64,000 bases of DNA from Kriegella aquimaris (GTDB lineage Bacteria; Bacteroidota; Bacteroidia; Flavobacteriales; Flavobacteriaceae), in contig NZ_FNGV01000001.1 of NCBI RefSeq assembly GCF_900103215.1, forward strand, positions 806,001 to 870,000, read 5' to 3'. Each line of letters begins with the position of its first letter. The first letter of the stretch is position 1. A model generated the notes under the pieces. That model was not told where the DNA came from, did not search any database, and was given only the letters and a program-made list of their open reading frames with translations. Shown piece after piece: positions 1 to 10,288 of this stretch. The position numbers were made by a program, and so were the translations under genes.

Positions 1-2173
1 TTGGTAGGGGCATTTCTATAAAATTCAGAAGATGGCTTTTTATTTTTATCCAACGTATCGATATAAAAGGCGATCCAAGCTGGTAAGCGTCCATAATGTG
101 ATAAAGCTTTCAGTACGGTGACGTCTTTTAATTCGGAATCGGCATATTCGGGAACTAAGTCCTGAAAGGTATCATTCAGTGCTACTTTTCCTTCTTCCTC
201 CATTTTCATGATTAATGGTAGTGTTGCCAATATCTTGGTCATTGACGCCAAATCATAAATATTTTCGGTGGAAATATTCTCTTTAGATTCGTAAGTAGGC
301 TTTCCGAAACCTTTGTGATATATAACTTTTCCTTTGCGTGCAATCAAAACCTGAGCCCCAGGATACATTAAAGAGTCAAGTCCATCTTGAACCAAATGAT
401 CCACCTCTGCAAGTTTCGAAGAACTAAAGCCGACCCGTTCTGGATAGCTATAGCCCAATCGCATCAAGGACTTTAACTGCACGTTCGTCTTCACCGGAAA
501 GTCTTTGTGTGCCATTACAGGTAATACACCTTTAGCCGGAATAGCGCCAAAAATTAGCTGGGCCGCTTTTTCTTGTGCTAATTTGCTGTTCTGATAGGCC
601 ATTACCACCCCATCAATATTGGCAAATGAGTCAATATCCAACAATGCATAAGGCTTCGCAAATACAGAAAGTATCAGGTTTGAGCTTCTTGAATCAGCTA
701 TTGCTTTTAACCATGACAACTCATTTTTTGAAAACTTGTAAGATTTCCATGGACTTTCATTGCTCTTGTGAAAGCCGATAATAACCAAATTGTAGTCAGC
801 CAATTTTTTCTTTAACGTCACAATATCTTTGCCATTGACCTGAGTGACGTCGGCGTAATTGTTCAATTCATTTATAAAAGGGTCGCTATTTGCGTCACCG
901 AATTTCACGTACGCTATTTTTTTATTCTCCAATTTTTTAATCCCCATGAGATAAAAATTGTTCTTTACTACCGTAATCGCATTTTCAATGGCTTCTTCAT
1001 AAACCAAATCATCTTCTAATGAATTCAAATCTTCGTATAGATTGTTCAGGTCTATTGGACGGTATTGGTTTAGGCCCACTTTGTATTTGGCCATCAATAT
1101 TTTTTTCACCGAGCTTGACAATCTTTCCTCGGTAATATTGCCTTTGTTGTATGCTTTAATAAGTTTTTCCTTAGCTTTTTCTACCTCCGTCGGCATTAAA
1201 AGAATATCGTTGCCGGCCATAAAAGCAGCCAACTCAACATCTCCATCTTTTCCACTATTGGCCACACCCTTCATATTCAGGGCATCAGTAAAGACCAATC
1301 CTTTGAAACCCATTTTATCTTTAAGCAAACCTGAAATAATCTGTTCCGATAACGAAGAGGGTAGATTTTCCTTTATTTCTAAACTCGGTACATTTAAATG
1401 GGCGACCATCACACTGCTCAACCCTTCCCTAATTAATTTTTTATAGGGATAGAGCTCAATACTGTCTAACCTAGACCTCGAAAAATTGATTATTGGCAGT
1501 GCATGATGCGAATCTGTCGCTGTATCACCATGTCCAGGAAAATGCTTGCCACTTGAGAGTATTCCTGCTTTATGCATACCTTTCATGAAAGCAACCCCTT
1601 TGTTGGTAACATTATCCCTATCCTCACCAAAGGAACGATTTCCTATTATGGGATTTTTAGGATTTATATTGATATCGACATCAGGGGCAAAATTGATATG
1701 AACACCTAGTCGTTTGGCATGCTTTCCTATCTGTTGCCCTACTTTTTCCACCACATTATTATCGGTTATGGCTCCCAAGGTCATATTCCAGGGAAAAGCA
1801 TAGGTCGAATCTAAACGCATGGCGAGGCCCCATTCCGCATCCATCCCAATTAGCAGAGGTATTTTAGATGCTGCTTGATACGTATTTGTCAGTTTGGCCT
1901 GTCGCACCGGTCCTCCTGTTGAAAAAATAACCCCTCCAATACGCTGTTTGCGAATAAGGTCCGTTATTCTATCCGTACTTTCCTTACTTTGATCGGATGC
2001 CACACTCACCATGAACAACTGCCCCACCCTTTCGTCTAATGACATTTCATTATACCGGGCATCTACCCAGATTTGCTGTAAAAGACTATCACTGGCAACT
2101 AGTGGATTCGATTGGCCAAAAACAGGTGAAATGAAATAGGAAAAGAAAATGAGTGCTATATAAAAGCGCATAT
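1..2173 (-). CDS. Secreted GH3 beta-N-acetylglucosaminidase fused to a beta-lactamase-family serine hydrolase (C-terminus outside window)
   Basis: I translated this from the minus strand; the ATG is at 2173 and the frame stays open to the window edge, so the C-terminus is missing. A hydrophobic signal peptide ends at a Phe-Gly-Gln site. The first ~350 residues are a GH3 domain with the KHFPGHGDT...DSH loop typical of NagZ-type enzymes and a FTDALNM segment carrying the expected nucleophile Asp. After the GH3 C-terminal domain comes a class C beta-lactamase/serine hydrolase domain with the motif SMTK (SxxK). This fusion is common in Bacteroidota and is thought to act on muropeptides or chitin-like glycans outside the cytoplasm. 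The beta-lactamase-like half may be an esterase or peptidase; its substrate cannot be read from sequence. A second, cytoplasmic GH3 lies at 43013-44587. Confidence 0.88.
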
Positions 2174-2286
2174 TAAAATCATCTAGGGGAATAACTCAAA
2201 CCATGTAAAAATATTGCATTTCATCGGATCTGTATTGAACTTAAAGGTTGTAGCCAGCATATGAACTGAATAAACCGATGCAAAAA

Positions 2287-2775
2287 TCACATAAACCTTG
2301 CGTGCCAACTTTCAGAAGCGGGTACTTCCCAATTTTCAAGATATTCAGCTTTGGTGGCTACTAAATTGTTGAATACAACTGTATTTGCCGAAACTGCTTT
2401 TTGTTTGGCCATTTTCCTAAAATCGGCCAGTGGCTTGTAGGCGACAAATTCTCCTTGTTTATAGGAAACGTTCATTTTGTCCAATAACTCCACATTATAT
2501 CTCTTCTCCAATTGCTGGATGAAATGAACGGAGGCATCTATGGAGCAACCGGAAGCGGCAGCCATTGATTGATCCAAAGCCAAAATGATAAATCTATTAT
2601 ATCTTATGGTATATCCCGCCTTTAAATCCGCTCCATGAGCGGTCCATTGCTCAATAAAGCCATTAAGCTCTTGTTCTACTTCTATAAGTTCTTCAGGAGA
2701 AAAACTTCTGCTGGCTTGGAATATCCAAACCCGTGAGGTATCGGGTAGTTCTTCAAAATCTACTAACATCTTCAA
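2287..2775 (-). CDS. Conserved flavobacterial protein of unknown function
   Basis: This is a 162-residue soluble protein without signal peptide or membrane segment. Homologues in flavobacteria are often labelled 'ABC transporter ATPase', but I see no Walker A, Walker B or ABC signature here, so that label looks wrong. The sequence is a compact alpha/beta protein with several Trp and Phe residues and a conserved-looking C-terminus. It lies 131 bp downstream of the iron-sulfur oxidoreductase gene on the same strand, the usual neighbourhood of this family, and might be cotranscribed with it. Met-3 is an alternative start. Function unknown. Confidence 0.75.
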   Translation of the reverse strand: MKMLVDFEELPDTSRVWIFQASRSFSPEELIEVEQELNGFIEQWTAHGADLKAGYTIRYNRFIILALDQSMAAASGCSIDASVHFIQQLEKRYNVELLDKMNVSYKQGEFVAYKPLADFRKMAKQKAVSANTVVFNNLVATKAEYLENWEVPASESWHARFM

Positions 2776-2906
2776 TTAATCTTTTTGAGGCGTTTCTATT
2801 CAATGGTCGAAAAGGAATCTTAATAATTTACATATTAATAAGATACAGTTGTTCATTACCAAAGTCGTACCAAAGTGATAATCCTTAATTCCAATTTTCT
2901 TAAAAT

Positions 2907-3698
2907 CTACAAATCTTCCGCGTTGGCGATAAGCTCTGCAATATCCATGACCACTACAGAAGCTTCCTTCTCCTTACTTTTTACCCCATCGGTCATCATG
3001 GTGTTACAAAAAGGACAAGCGGCTGCAATTATTTCAGGTTGGGTTTCTAGTGCCTGCTCGGTACGTTCGACGTTTACGTCTTTATCTCCCTTTTCGGGCT
3101 CTTTGAACATCTGTCCTCCTCCGGCACCACAGCATAACCCCTGTTTTTTACAATTTTTCATTTCTACCAACTCGGCATCGAGTTTTCGAATCAATTCACG
3201 AGGAGCTTCGTAGACACCGTTAGCCCTGCCAAGGTAACAGGGATCGTGAAAGGTTATTCGTTTTCCCTTAAATTTCCCACCTTCTATAGAAATTTTACCC
3301 TCCTCCAATAATTGCTTTAAAAATTGGGTGTGGTGCAAAACTTCGTAAGTTCCGCCTAAACCAGGGTATTCATTTTTTAAAGTATTAAAACAATGGGGAC
3401 AGGTCGTAACGATTTTTTTCACCTCGTACCCATTCATAACCTCGATATTGGTCATCGCTTGCATTTGGAACAAAAATTCATTGCCCGAACGTTTGGCTGG
3501 ATCTCCAGTGCAACTTTCTTCCGTTCCTAAAACGGCAAATGAAACATTCGCCTGATTTAGTATTTTGACGAATGCCTTCGTTATTTTCTTCGCCCTATCA
3601 TCAAAACTACCAGCGCAGCCTACCCAAAATAAGACATCTGGTTGTTGACCGGCAGCGAAAAGTTCAGCCATTGTCGGTACCTTCAATTTACTTTCCAT
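2907..3698 (-). CDS. Cysteine-rich (CCG domain) iron-sulfur oxidoreductase subunit
   Basis: A 263-residue cytoplasmic protein made of two cysteine-rich CCG-type domains, as in HdrB, LutA and the C-terminal part of GlpC. The first half has a TCPHCFNTLKNEYP segment; the second has HDPCYLGR, then GLCCGAGGG, and near the end AACPFCNTMMTDG. In relatives these cysteines bind a non-cubane or [4Fe-4S] cluster at the electron-transfer site. The gene starts 1 bp after the stop of the upstream 4Fe-4S membrane protein, so the two almost certainly form one complex: membrane ferredoxin subunit plus CCG subunit. The electron donor and acceptor are not known; electron exchange between quinone and a soluble carrier is an inference. 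Confidence 0.87.
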   Translation of the reverse strand: MESKLKVPTMAELFAAGQQPDVLFWVGCAGSFDDRAKKITKAFVKILNQANVSFAVLGTEESCTGDPAKRSGNEFLFQMQAMTNIEVMNGYEVKKIVTTCPHCFNTLKNEYPGLGGTYEVLHHTQFLKQLLEEGKISIEGGKFKGKRITFHDPCYLGRANGVYEAPRELIRKLDAELVEMKNCKKQGLCCGAGGGQMFKEPEKGDKDVNVERTEQALETQPEIIAAACPFCNTMMTDGVKSKEKEASVVVMDIAELIANAEDL

Positions 3699-3699
3699 A

Positions 3700-5025
3700 T
3701 CACAGTTCTTCTTTCCAGTTTAGCCGATCCATTTGGTTGAATGGCCATGGGGCTCCATTATTCTCGATATTGGTCATCATATTGTTCAAATCGGAGGGCG
3801 CCGCCGATTGCTCCATCACCAAGTATTGTCGCATATCCATAATAATGGATAGTGGATCTATACTTACCGGACAGGCTTCTACACAAGCATTACAAGATGT
3901 ACAGGCCCAAAGTTCTTCACGAGTGATATAATCATCAAGCAATTGCTTACCATCATCTTCAAACTTACCCTTATTGGCATCCAAGTTTTTACCGACCTCC
4001 TCGATACGGTCTCGAGTGTCCATCATAATTTTTCTTGGAGAAAGCTTCTTACCGGTTTGATTCGCCGGGCACTCACTGGTACATCGTCCACATTCTGTAC
4101 AGGTGTAGGCATTCAATAACTGCACCCAACTCAAATCCATAATATCGGAGGCACCAAATTTCTCAGGATCGGCAGCATCTTCGGCCGGAGCGGCAAAAGG
4201 ATCCGCAGACGGATCAAGCATTAGTTTTACTTCTTGGGTTACGGCATCTAGGTTCTTGAATTTTCCCTTCGGCCCTAATTTTCCAAAATAGGTATTGGGA
4301 AAAGCCAGCAGTATGTGTAAGTGTTTCGAAAAATACAGATAATTCAAGAAAATCAAAATACCCGTAATATGAAGCCACCAAGCAGTGCGTTCAACCACAA
4401 TTAGTGTCGAAAGAGACAAACCTTCAAAAATCGGAGCTATAAACCGGCTTACCGGAAAAGATCCCGCTTCAGTATAGTGTGCAGCACCCAACTGCTGAAG
4501 TTGGTAATCGGCAGCATTCATTGTTAAAAACAAAAGCATCAAGACCAACTCTATATACAAAATAAGATTACCATCTTTCTTAGGCCAACCTTTCATTTCA
4601 GGCTTAATAAAACGTTGTAATCTAATAATGTTTCTACGTATCCAAAATAAAATCACAGCCACAATTACCAATAGGGCCAAAATTTCAAACGAGGCGATTA
4701 AGAAATCATAGAGCGTACCCAAGGGAGCAAAAATGCGATGGGTACCAAAGATACCATCGATGATGATTTCCAGTACTTCTATATTAATGATGATGAAGCC
4801 TACGTAAACGATGATGTGGAGAAAACCTGCTACAGGCCTTACGACCATTTTTGTTTGCCCAAGGGCAATTCTGGTCATGTTTTTCCAGCGTTGGGGTTTA
4901 TTGTCGGAAACATCAATGTCTTTGCCCAGTTTAATATTTCTTCTGAGCTTCTTTATGTTGTTCACGAAATACCCAATACCTACCGCTAGAATTATTAAAA
5001 AAATGATATTAGGAAGGTAGTTCAT
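3700..5025 (-). CDS. Membrane-bound 4Fe-4S ferredoxin-type oxidoreductase subunit
   Basis: A 441-residue protein. The N-terminal ~240 residues hold about five to six hydrophobic segments resembling a NarI/HdrE-like membrane anchor, with His residues that could hold haem. Two ferredoxin motifs follow: CTECGRCTSECP (Cys309, 312, 315, 319) and CTSCNACVEACP (Cys375, 378, 381, 385), enough for two [4Fe-4S] clusters. It shares a TAATG stop/start overlap with the upstream MCE gene and is followed by the CCG subunit after 1 bp, so the three are translationally linked. It probably passes electrons between the quinone pool and the CCG partner. The physiological substrate is unknown. Confidence 0.88.
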   Translation of the reverse strand: MNYLPNIIFLIILAVGIGYFVNNIKKLRRNIKLGKDIDVSDNKPQRWKNMTRIALGQTKMVVRPVAGFLHIIVYVGFIIINIEVLEIIIDGIFGTHRIFAPLGTLYDFLIASFEILALLVIVAVILFWIRRNIIRLQRFIKPEMKGWPKKDGNLILYIELVLMLLFLTMNAADYQLQQLGAAHYTEAGSFPVSRFIAPIFEGLSLSTLIVVERTAWWLHITGILIFLNYLYFSKHLHILLAFPNTYFGKLGPKGKFKNLDAVTQEVKLMLDPSADPFAAPAEDAADPEKFGASDIMDLSWVQLLNAYTCTECGRCTSECPANQTGKKLSPRKIMMDTRDRIEEVGKNLDANKGKFEDDGKQLLDDYITREELWACTSCNACVEACPVSIDPLSIIMDMRQYLVMEQSAAPSDLNNMMTNIENNGAPWPFNQMDRLNWKEEL

Positions 5026-5999
5026 TATTGGTCTTCTGTTTTTTCGGCCGGATCATCTTCAGGAACGGTATAATCTTTTTGTTTTTTGCCAAAAACGGAA
5101 ACATTTACGTAGCGTTTCGGATTCAAACGAAAATCTTGAAGCAGTAAATCCAATTCTTTGGAAGCATTATTTAGATTGGCATAGAGTTGCTCGTCTTGCA
5201 TCAACTTACCCAAGGTACCATCTCCTCTTTCTATTCCCGCCAAAACCTTATCAAGATTGGCCACTGTCGATTCTAAACTTGCCAGAGTTCTACCGAGGCC
5301 TGCATTATTGAGTGAATCGGATAAACTGGCGAAATTATAGGTCAACTTTTGAAAATTCGTCATGGAGCTGTCCAACTTACTCTGATTATCGCTCAATATA
5401 TTACTGAGTATATCTGCACTTCGCTTAAAACTACTAATAGTACTGTTAAGTCCGCTCAGACTCTCTTGCAAATCTCGCTTCGCCTTAGTGTCTAAAATTT
5501 GATTTACATTCATTAATAGCGAATCTGCATTTGTAAAGGCATCTTCTACTTTTAACTGTAAAGGCGTAAGCTTTTGCTGTAGTAAATCGGTCAGTCCGGG
5601 TCTTGTATTTGTGATCAAGGTGTCTCCTGATTTTGCGGAAGGAGCATCATCAAAAACCGGTTTAATCTGTATGCCTTTACCCCCGATAATACCCGTATCA
5701 TAGAGCTCGGCCTTACTATTTCTGGAAAACGAAAAATTATTATTTACCGAAAATGTAACGATAAGCTTCCCAGAGGCGTCTTTAAACTTTATGTCGTTCA
5801 CACTACCCACATTAAACCCATTTATTGATACCTGAGTACCGGGCTGTAGTCCCCCAACATGATCATAGACCGCATACAAGGTTTTACTATTGTCAAAAAG
5901 TGGTGTAGATTTCAGATAACTGAATCCTAAAATAAACAAGAGAATACCGCCTATAACGATAATTCCCGTCTTAATTTCTCTCGATAGTTTCAAAAGCAA
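5025..5999 (-). CDS. MCE-domain (MlaD family) lipid-transport protein
   Basis: 324 residues: one N-terminal membrane anchor (about residues 12-30), an MCE domain (about 37-115) with the typical VGGLQPGTQVSINGFNVG segment, then a long predicted alpha-helical region rich in Asn, Ser and Leu up to about residue 290 and a charged tail. Proteins of this build form hexameric rings with helical tubes that carry phospholipids across the periplasm. No MlaE permease or MlaF ATPase gene is nearby; in Bacteroidota these are often encoded elsewhere. The gene lies 52 bp downstream of the amidase gene and overlaps the next gene by a base. A -7 promoter element sits 18 bp upstream of the ATG. Confidence 0.88.
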   Translation of the reverse strand: MLLKLSREIKTGIIVIGGILLFILGFSYLKSTPLFDNSKTLYAVYDHVGGLQPGTQVSINGFNVGSVNDIKFKDASGKLIVTFSVNNNFSFSRNSKAELYDTGIIGGKGIQIKPVFDDAPSAKSGDTLITNTRPGLTDLLQQKLTPLQLKVEDAFTNADSLLMNVNQILDTKAKRDLQESLSGLNSTISSFKRSADILSNILSDNQSKLDSSMTNFQKLTYNFASLSDSLNNAGLGRTLASLESTVANLDKVLAGIERGDGTLGKLMQDEQLYANLNNASKELDLLLQDFRLNPKRYVNVSVFGKKQKDYTVPEDDPAEKTEDQ

Positions 6000-6016
6000 G
6001 TTTTTCTAGTGCCTAA

Positions 6017-6024
6017 CAAAATTA
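6017..6024 (-). promoter_or_regulatory. Putative -7 promoter element for the MCE/iron-sulfur operon
   Basis: On the minus strand this reads TAATTTTG, a full match to the Bacteroidota -7 consensus TAnnTTTG. It lies in the 52-bp gap between the amidase and the MCE gene and would start transcription about 10 bp before the ATG. I see no clear TTTG at -33, so the call rests on one element. Confidence 0.4.
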
Positions 6025-6051
6025 GAAATAAAAATTAGATGACAGCATTAT

Positions 6052-7365
6052 TTATTCCGAAACGTATTTAGCTACCTCTTTCGCAGGAATTCTTACACCA
6101 TTTCTATATCCCACAATATATGACGACTTATATCCGTTCAAATCGGCATTTGACTTTAACAGTTTGGCCTCACTTATCGAATTTGTACTCCCATAAAGGT
6201 AACGATACAGGTTATTAACAGGCTCTTTCGTTATTTTATTCAATCCGTTGAAGAAATCAGGGCTTAACGGAAGGTCTTTAGAACTAGCAAATATCTGTAC
6301 CTTAAATATTAAATCTTTCTTATCGTTGGCCTTTTTCAAGTCGTGTGGCTTAACCGTTTCTTGTGATTTGCTTTCTTCTTTAGTCGGTTTCTCTCTAACC
6401 ACTATCGGTTTTTCTACCACCGGTGGAGGCGGAGGCGTGACTTCCTTGGTTTTCTTAGTCACGGGAGCAGTGGATTTAAGCGGTGTAATACTAGGGGCGG
6501 CTTTCTTTGCTTCCTTTTTATCTTTTACATCACCAGAAGGTAATTCAGGGGTTGAGGGTATGCTACCGGCCATACCGGTGAAACTAGTATTCGATTGAAC
6601 ACTTTTCTTATAGTCAAGTATGGCATCTGAAATGGCTTCTCCGATTTCTGCCTGACCTTTCTTTGAATTAAGATAAGATCCTTCCTTTTTATTTGTCAAA
6701 AAACCAGTTTCGACCAAAACACTGGGCATAAATGTTTGATGTAATACAATAAACCCCGCTTGCTTTACCTTTCTGTCGGTACGTTTAAGTTTCCCCGAGA
6801 AATTATCTTGAATCATTTTTGCCAAGGCGATGCTCTGGTCCAAGAATTCTTCCTGCATGATCGTCAAACCAATAACGGACTCCGGAGAGTTAATATCATA
6901 ATTCGCATAACGGCTCTCGTAGTTATCCTCTAAATAAATAACTGAGTTCTCCTTTTTGGCAATTTCGAAATTCTGTTTATTGGCGTGAAGCCCTAAAACA
7001 AATGTACCCGCACCTTGCGCATCTGAGGTGTGCGAATCACAATGAACAGAAACAAAAAGATCGGCATTGGCTTTATTGGCAATTTCCCCCCTAACGTATA
7101 AATCAATGAAAGTATCGTCTTTTCGAGTATATATCACCTTTATATCAGGGTTTTGCTCAAGAACACGCCCAACCTTAAGAACAATATTCAACGCAATATT
7201 CTTTTCAAAATAGCCGTTACCCAAATTTCCAGGGTCGTGACCACCATGGCCGGCATCAAGAACAACTATAAATTTGTCATCGTCGGCCTGTTGGGCATAA
7301 CCAAAGTTGAAGGACAATAGGAAAAAAAATAATACAGAAAAAAGGACTAAAAAAGGTTTTTTCAT
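6052..7365 (-). CDS. Periplasmic N-acetylmuramoyl-L-alanine amidase (Amidase_3)
   Basis: 437 residues with a clear signal peptide ending near a YAQQ site. The catalytic domain (about 32-250) has all zinc ligands and the catalytic Glu expected for the AmiC/CwlV family: His40 in DAGHGGHDPG, Glu54, His108 in VSVHCDSH and Glu219 in VETGFLTN. It hydrolyses the amide bond between MurNAc and the stem peptide, for cell separation and wall turnover. A Pro/Lys-rich linker (about 265-345) leads to an ~85-residue C-terminal domain that resembles an SPOR-type fold and probably binds peptidoglycan; this last point is an inference. The gene is divergent from lptD across 157 bp. Confidence 0.9.
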   Translation of the reverse strand: MKKPFLVLFSVLFFFLLSFNFGYAQQADDDKFIVVLDAGHGGHDPGNLGNGYFEKNIALNIVLKVGRVLEQNPDIKVIYTRKDDTFIDLYVRGEIANKANADLFVSVHCDSHTSDAQGAGTFVLGLHANKQNFEIAKKENSVIYLEDNYESRYANYDINSPESVIGLTIMQEEFLDQSIALAKMIQDNFSGKLKRTDRKVKQAGFIVLHQTFMPSVLVETGFLTNKKEGSYLNSKKGQAEIGEAISDAILDYKKSVQSNTSFTGMAGSIPSTPELPSGDVKDKKEAKKAAPSITPLKSTAPVTKKTKEVTPPPPPVVEKPIVVREKPTKEESKSQETVKPHDLKKANDKKDLIFKVQIFASSKDLPLSPDFFNGLNKITKEPVNNLYRYLYGSTNSISEAKLLKSNADLNGYKSSYIVGYRNGVRIPAKEVAKYVSE

Positions 7366-7447
7366 ATAAAGGTCTTCATCGCGTTTTGTTATTCTTCCGA
7401 TGGTTAAATTTATTGTAATACCCTACAAGAGGAACAAAAAATATATG

Positions 7448-7455
7448 TAAGTTTG
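7448..7455 (+). promoter_or_regulatory. Putative -7 promoter element for lptD
   Basis: TAAGTTTG matches TAnnTTTG exactly, 68 bp upstream of the TTG start of lptD. The -33 TTG is not at a normal distance. The implied transcript begins near 7462, and its leader holds no ATG in the lptD frame, which agrees with a TTG start. Confidence 0.4.
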
Positions 7456-7522
7456 CCCGAATACTACCAGTCAACATAGTGCGGGACGCCACCAAACGGT
7501 TACAAAAATAGGATATATAGCC

Positions 7523-10222
7523 TTGCAATCAAACAAACATTATCTACTTTTCCTATTACTGCTATTCATTGGCACTCTTTTTGGCGTCGCACAAGAAGAC
7601 CAAATTGTACCACTTCCAATTAAAGCGCAAGAGGACAGTATAGTCGCCCCCATACTGATGGTCAACCCGTTGAGCAACAATGTGGTAAAAGACTCCGCCA
7701 ATATTGATTCATCAGCGGTCAAACAATCAGTTCTATTAGACAAAATCAAATATAAGGCCAAAGATTATGTGAAACTCAGCCAGAAAGACCAGAAAATATA
7801 TTTATACAACGAGGCCGAGATATATTACCAAGACACAGAATTAAAAGCCGGTATTATTATTATGGACTATGTCAAGAATGAGGTATATGCAGGTCGCATC
7901 AAAGATTCCGTCGGCAATTACACCCAATTACCCTATTTCAAACAGGGTGACAATGAAGTAAGGCCCGATTCTATTCGCTTTAATTTTGATACCGAAAAAG
8001 CATTGATTTGGAATTCCCGTACGGAGCAACAGGCCGGCCTGGACCAATTGGGAAGTGATGCCATGAAAGTATATGCCGAAATAACAAAAAAGGAGAACGA
8101 TTCGGTATATTTTCTACATGAAGGAAAACTCACAACTTCGCAAGACACCATAAATCCTGATTACTACATCAGAATACGAAAGGCGAAATTTGTACCCAAA
8201 AAGAAGGTGATCGCCGGTTTCAGCAACCTTTATATTGCCGATGTACCAACACCAATAGCACTACCGTTCGCTTATTTTCCACTTACGGTCGGAAGAACGG
8301 CAGGTCTGATGATGCCAACTTTTGGTAACGATCCCGATCGCGGCTACTTTCTTCAAGATGGTGGTTACTACTTTCCCATCAGCGATTATGTAGATTTAAC
8401 CCTTACCGGAGATCTATATACCAACGGAAGTTATGGTTTTAGAACACAATCGGTCTATTCAAAACGATATAGGTATCGTGGTAATGTCAATTTCAGATAT
8501 GAAAATTTGGTTAACAGCCAGAAAGGATTCAGTGATTATAGCAGAAGCACTATTTACAATGTACAGATTTCACATTCGCAAGACACAAAGGCCAGCCCCA
8601 ATTCAAGATTCTCGGCATCAGTGAATTTAGGAAGCAGTTCGTACTATCAAAATTCATTGTTGCAGCGTAACCTGCCCAACACCCAGAACAACACCCTCAG
8701 TTCATCGATTTCGTATTCTAAGACCTTTCCCGCCTACCCTTCGGTCAATATGAGTTTGACGGCCACCCACAGCCAAAATACCAATACGGAGAACATAGAA
8801 ATGACGCTACCTACGTTTCAAGCGAGTATGGAGCGCATTTTTCCCTTTGCAAAAAGGGATGGTATCAAAAAGGGGGCTTTACAAAACATTAATTTTCAGT
8901 ATGATGTGAATGCCCGAAACAGCTTATCCATTACCGAAGACCAGTTCTTCCAAAGTGGTATGTTCGAAAATGCAAGGGTCGGTGCCCGACACCGTTTGCC
9001 TATCAGTACAAATTTTAAAGTGGCTAAATTTTTCAGTGTTTCTATGGGAGGAAGCTATGAAGATGTGTGGACATTGGAAACGTTTGCACAACGTTATGAC
9101 GCCGAAGCCGGCGCGGTCGTAAGAGACACCGTCTCGGGTTTTGACCGCTATAACAAGTACAATCTAAGCGCCAGCATTGGAACGACATTGTACGGAACTT
9201 TCGAATTTGGGGAAGATAAAAAAATACAGGCCATTCGACATGTAATGCGACCATCGCTAAGCTATGGCTACGCACCTTCCTTTGAACAATTCTATGATGA
9301 GTATTTGGATGCCAACGGAGAAGTTGTACAATATAGTAGGTTTACGGGAACCTTAAATGGAGCGCCAAGCCTGAGCCGATCGAACAGCCTTAGTTTTTCA
9401 CTGGCCAATACACTGGAGGCAAAGGTACGTGATAAAGACTCGACGGCCCTTAAACCAAAGAAAGTACCCTTACTGAGCAACTTCAATGTATCGACAGGAT
9501 ACAATTTAGAAGCCGATTCGTTAAAATTAAGTCCTTTAAGTGTTAACGGGGGAACGAATATCTTGAACAACAAAATGTCGGTCAACTTTTCGGCAGGTTT
9601 AGATCCCTATGCTATTGACAACAATGGCAGGCGAATTAATACCTGGAACATCGACAATGGCGGAAGTCTTTTAAGACTTACTAGGGCGAACATCAACGTG
9701 GGCTATTCAATCGATAGTAAAACATTCGGAAAAAAGGAGGATGACAAAGACGAAGATGAGGAAAACCCATACGATTATGTAGCGCAAAGTGGGGGCCGTA
9801 CGGATGACCTTTTTGGTCAGGCGGACAACTTTAATGACCCAAGAAGGCAGGAAGAAGAACAAAACAAGAAGGGCGAAGATGTTGAAAACCCCATCTATGG
9901 GACTAAGATACCATGGGACTTTAGATTGGCATATTCCGCCACTTATTCCAACTCAAGCAGACAAGATGAGTTCAGTAGCCATTCTTTGATGTTCTCCGGA
10001 AACATTGAACTATCTCCCCGATGGAAAATCGGAGGATCCTCAGGTTATGATTTCAAAAATAATGGGTTCACACTCACACAGTTGCGTTTCGAACGTGACT
10101 TAAAGAGTTTTACTATGCGTTTTAACTGGTCTCCCTTCGGTAAATATGAGCGGTGGTATTTTTTCATCGGCATAAAGAGCTCGATACTTAGTGATTTGAA
10201 ATGGGAAAACAGAAGCCAGTAA
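7523..10222 (+). CDS. lptD: LPS-assembly outer-membrane protein LptD
   Basis: 899 residues starting at TTG (7523). No ATG exists upstream in frame within the leader, and the signal peptide (hydrophobic run after KHY, cleaved near GVAQ) begins directly after this codon. An OstA/LptA-like domain occupies about residues 70-250 (KDYVKLSQKDQKIYLYNEAEI), followed by a long Tyr/Ser/Asn-rich beta-barrel with alternating polar and aromatic residues up to the end. The acidic stretch KKEDDKDEDEENPYDY (about 735-752) fits an extracellular loop. In Bacteroidota this protein inserts lipopolysaccharide into the outer leaflet together with LptE, which I do not see here. It is transcribed divergently from the amidase gene. 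Confidence 0.87.
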   Translation: MQSNKHYLLFLLLLFIGTLFGVAQEDQIVPLPIKAQEDSIVAPILMVNPLSNNVVKDSANIDSSAVKQSVLLDKIKYKAKDYVKLSQKDQKIYLYNEAEIYYQDTELKAGIIIMDYVKNEVYAGRIKDSVGNYTQLPYFKQGDNEVRPDSIRFNFDTEKALIWNSRTEQQAGLDQLGSDAMKVYAEITKKENDSVYFLHEGKLTTSQDTINPDYYIRIRKAKFVPKKKVIAGFSNLYIADVPTPIALPFAYFPLTVGRTAGLMMPTFGNDPDRGYFLQDGGYYFPISDYVDLTLTGDLYTNGSYGFRTQSVYSKRYRYRGNVNFRYENLVNSQKGFSDYSRSTIYNVQISHSQDTKASPNSRFSASVNLGSSSYYQNSLLQRNLPNTQNNTLSSSISYSKTFPAYPSVNMSLTATHSQNTNTENIEMTLPTFQASMERIFPFAKRDGIKKGALQNINFQYDVNARNSLSITEDQFFQSGMFENARVGARHRLPISTNFKVAKFFSVSMGGSYEDVWTLETFAQRYDAEAGAVVRDTVSGFDRYNKYNLSASIGTTLYGTFEFGEDKKIQAIRHVMRPSLSYGYAPSFEQFYDEYLDANGEVVQYSRFTGTLNGAPSLSRSNSLSFSLANTLEAKVRDKDSTALKPKKVPLLSNFNVSTGYNLEADSLKLSPLSVNGGTNILNNKMSVNFSAGLDPYAIDNNGRRINTWNIDNGGSLLRLTRANINVGYSIDSKTFGKKEDDKDEDEENPYDYVAQSGGRTDDLFGQADNFNDPRRQEEEQNKKGEDVENPIYGTKIPWDFRLAYSATYSNSSRQDEFSSHSLMFSGNIELSPRWKIGGSSGYDFKNNGFTLTQLRFERDLKSFTMRFNWSPFGKYERWYFFIGIKSSILSDLKWENRSQ

Positions 10223-10288
10223 TTCAAATATATTGCCTCAGTTTCCTCATTTTAAAAATTTCAATTTTAATTGCGTAAGAAAAATATC

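Noticed and set aside
2287-2775. ABC transporter ATPase, the usual label for this family
   Set aside because: No Walker A, Walker B or ABC signature motif is present in the 162 residues.
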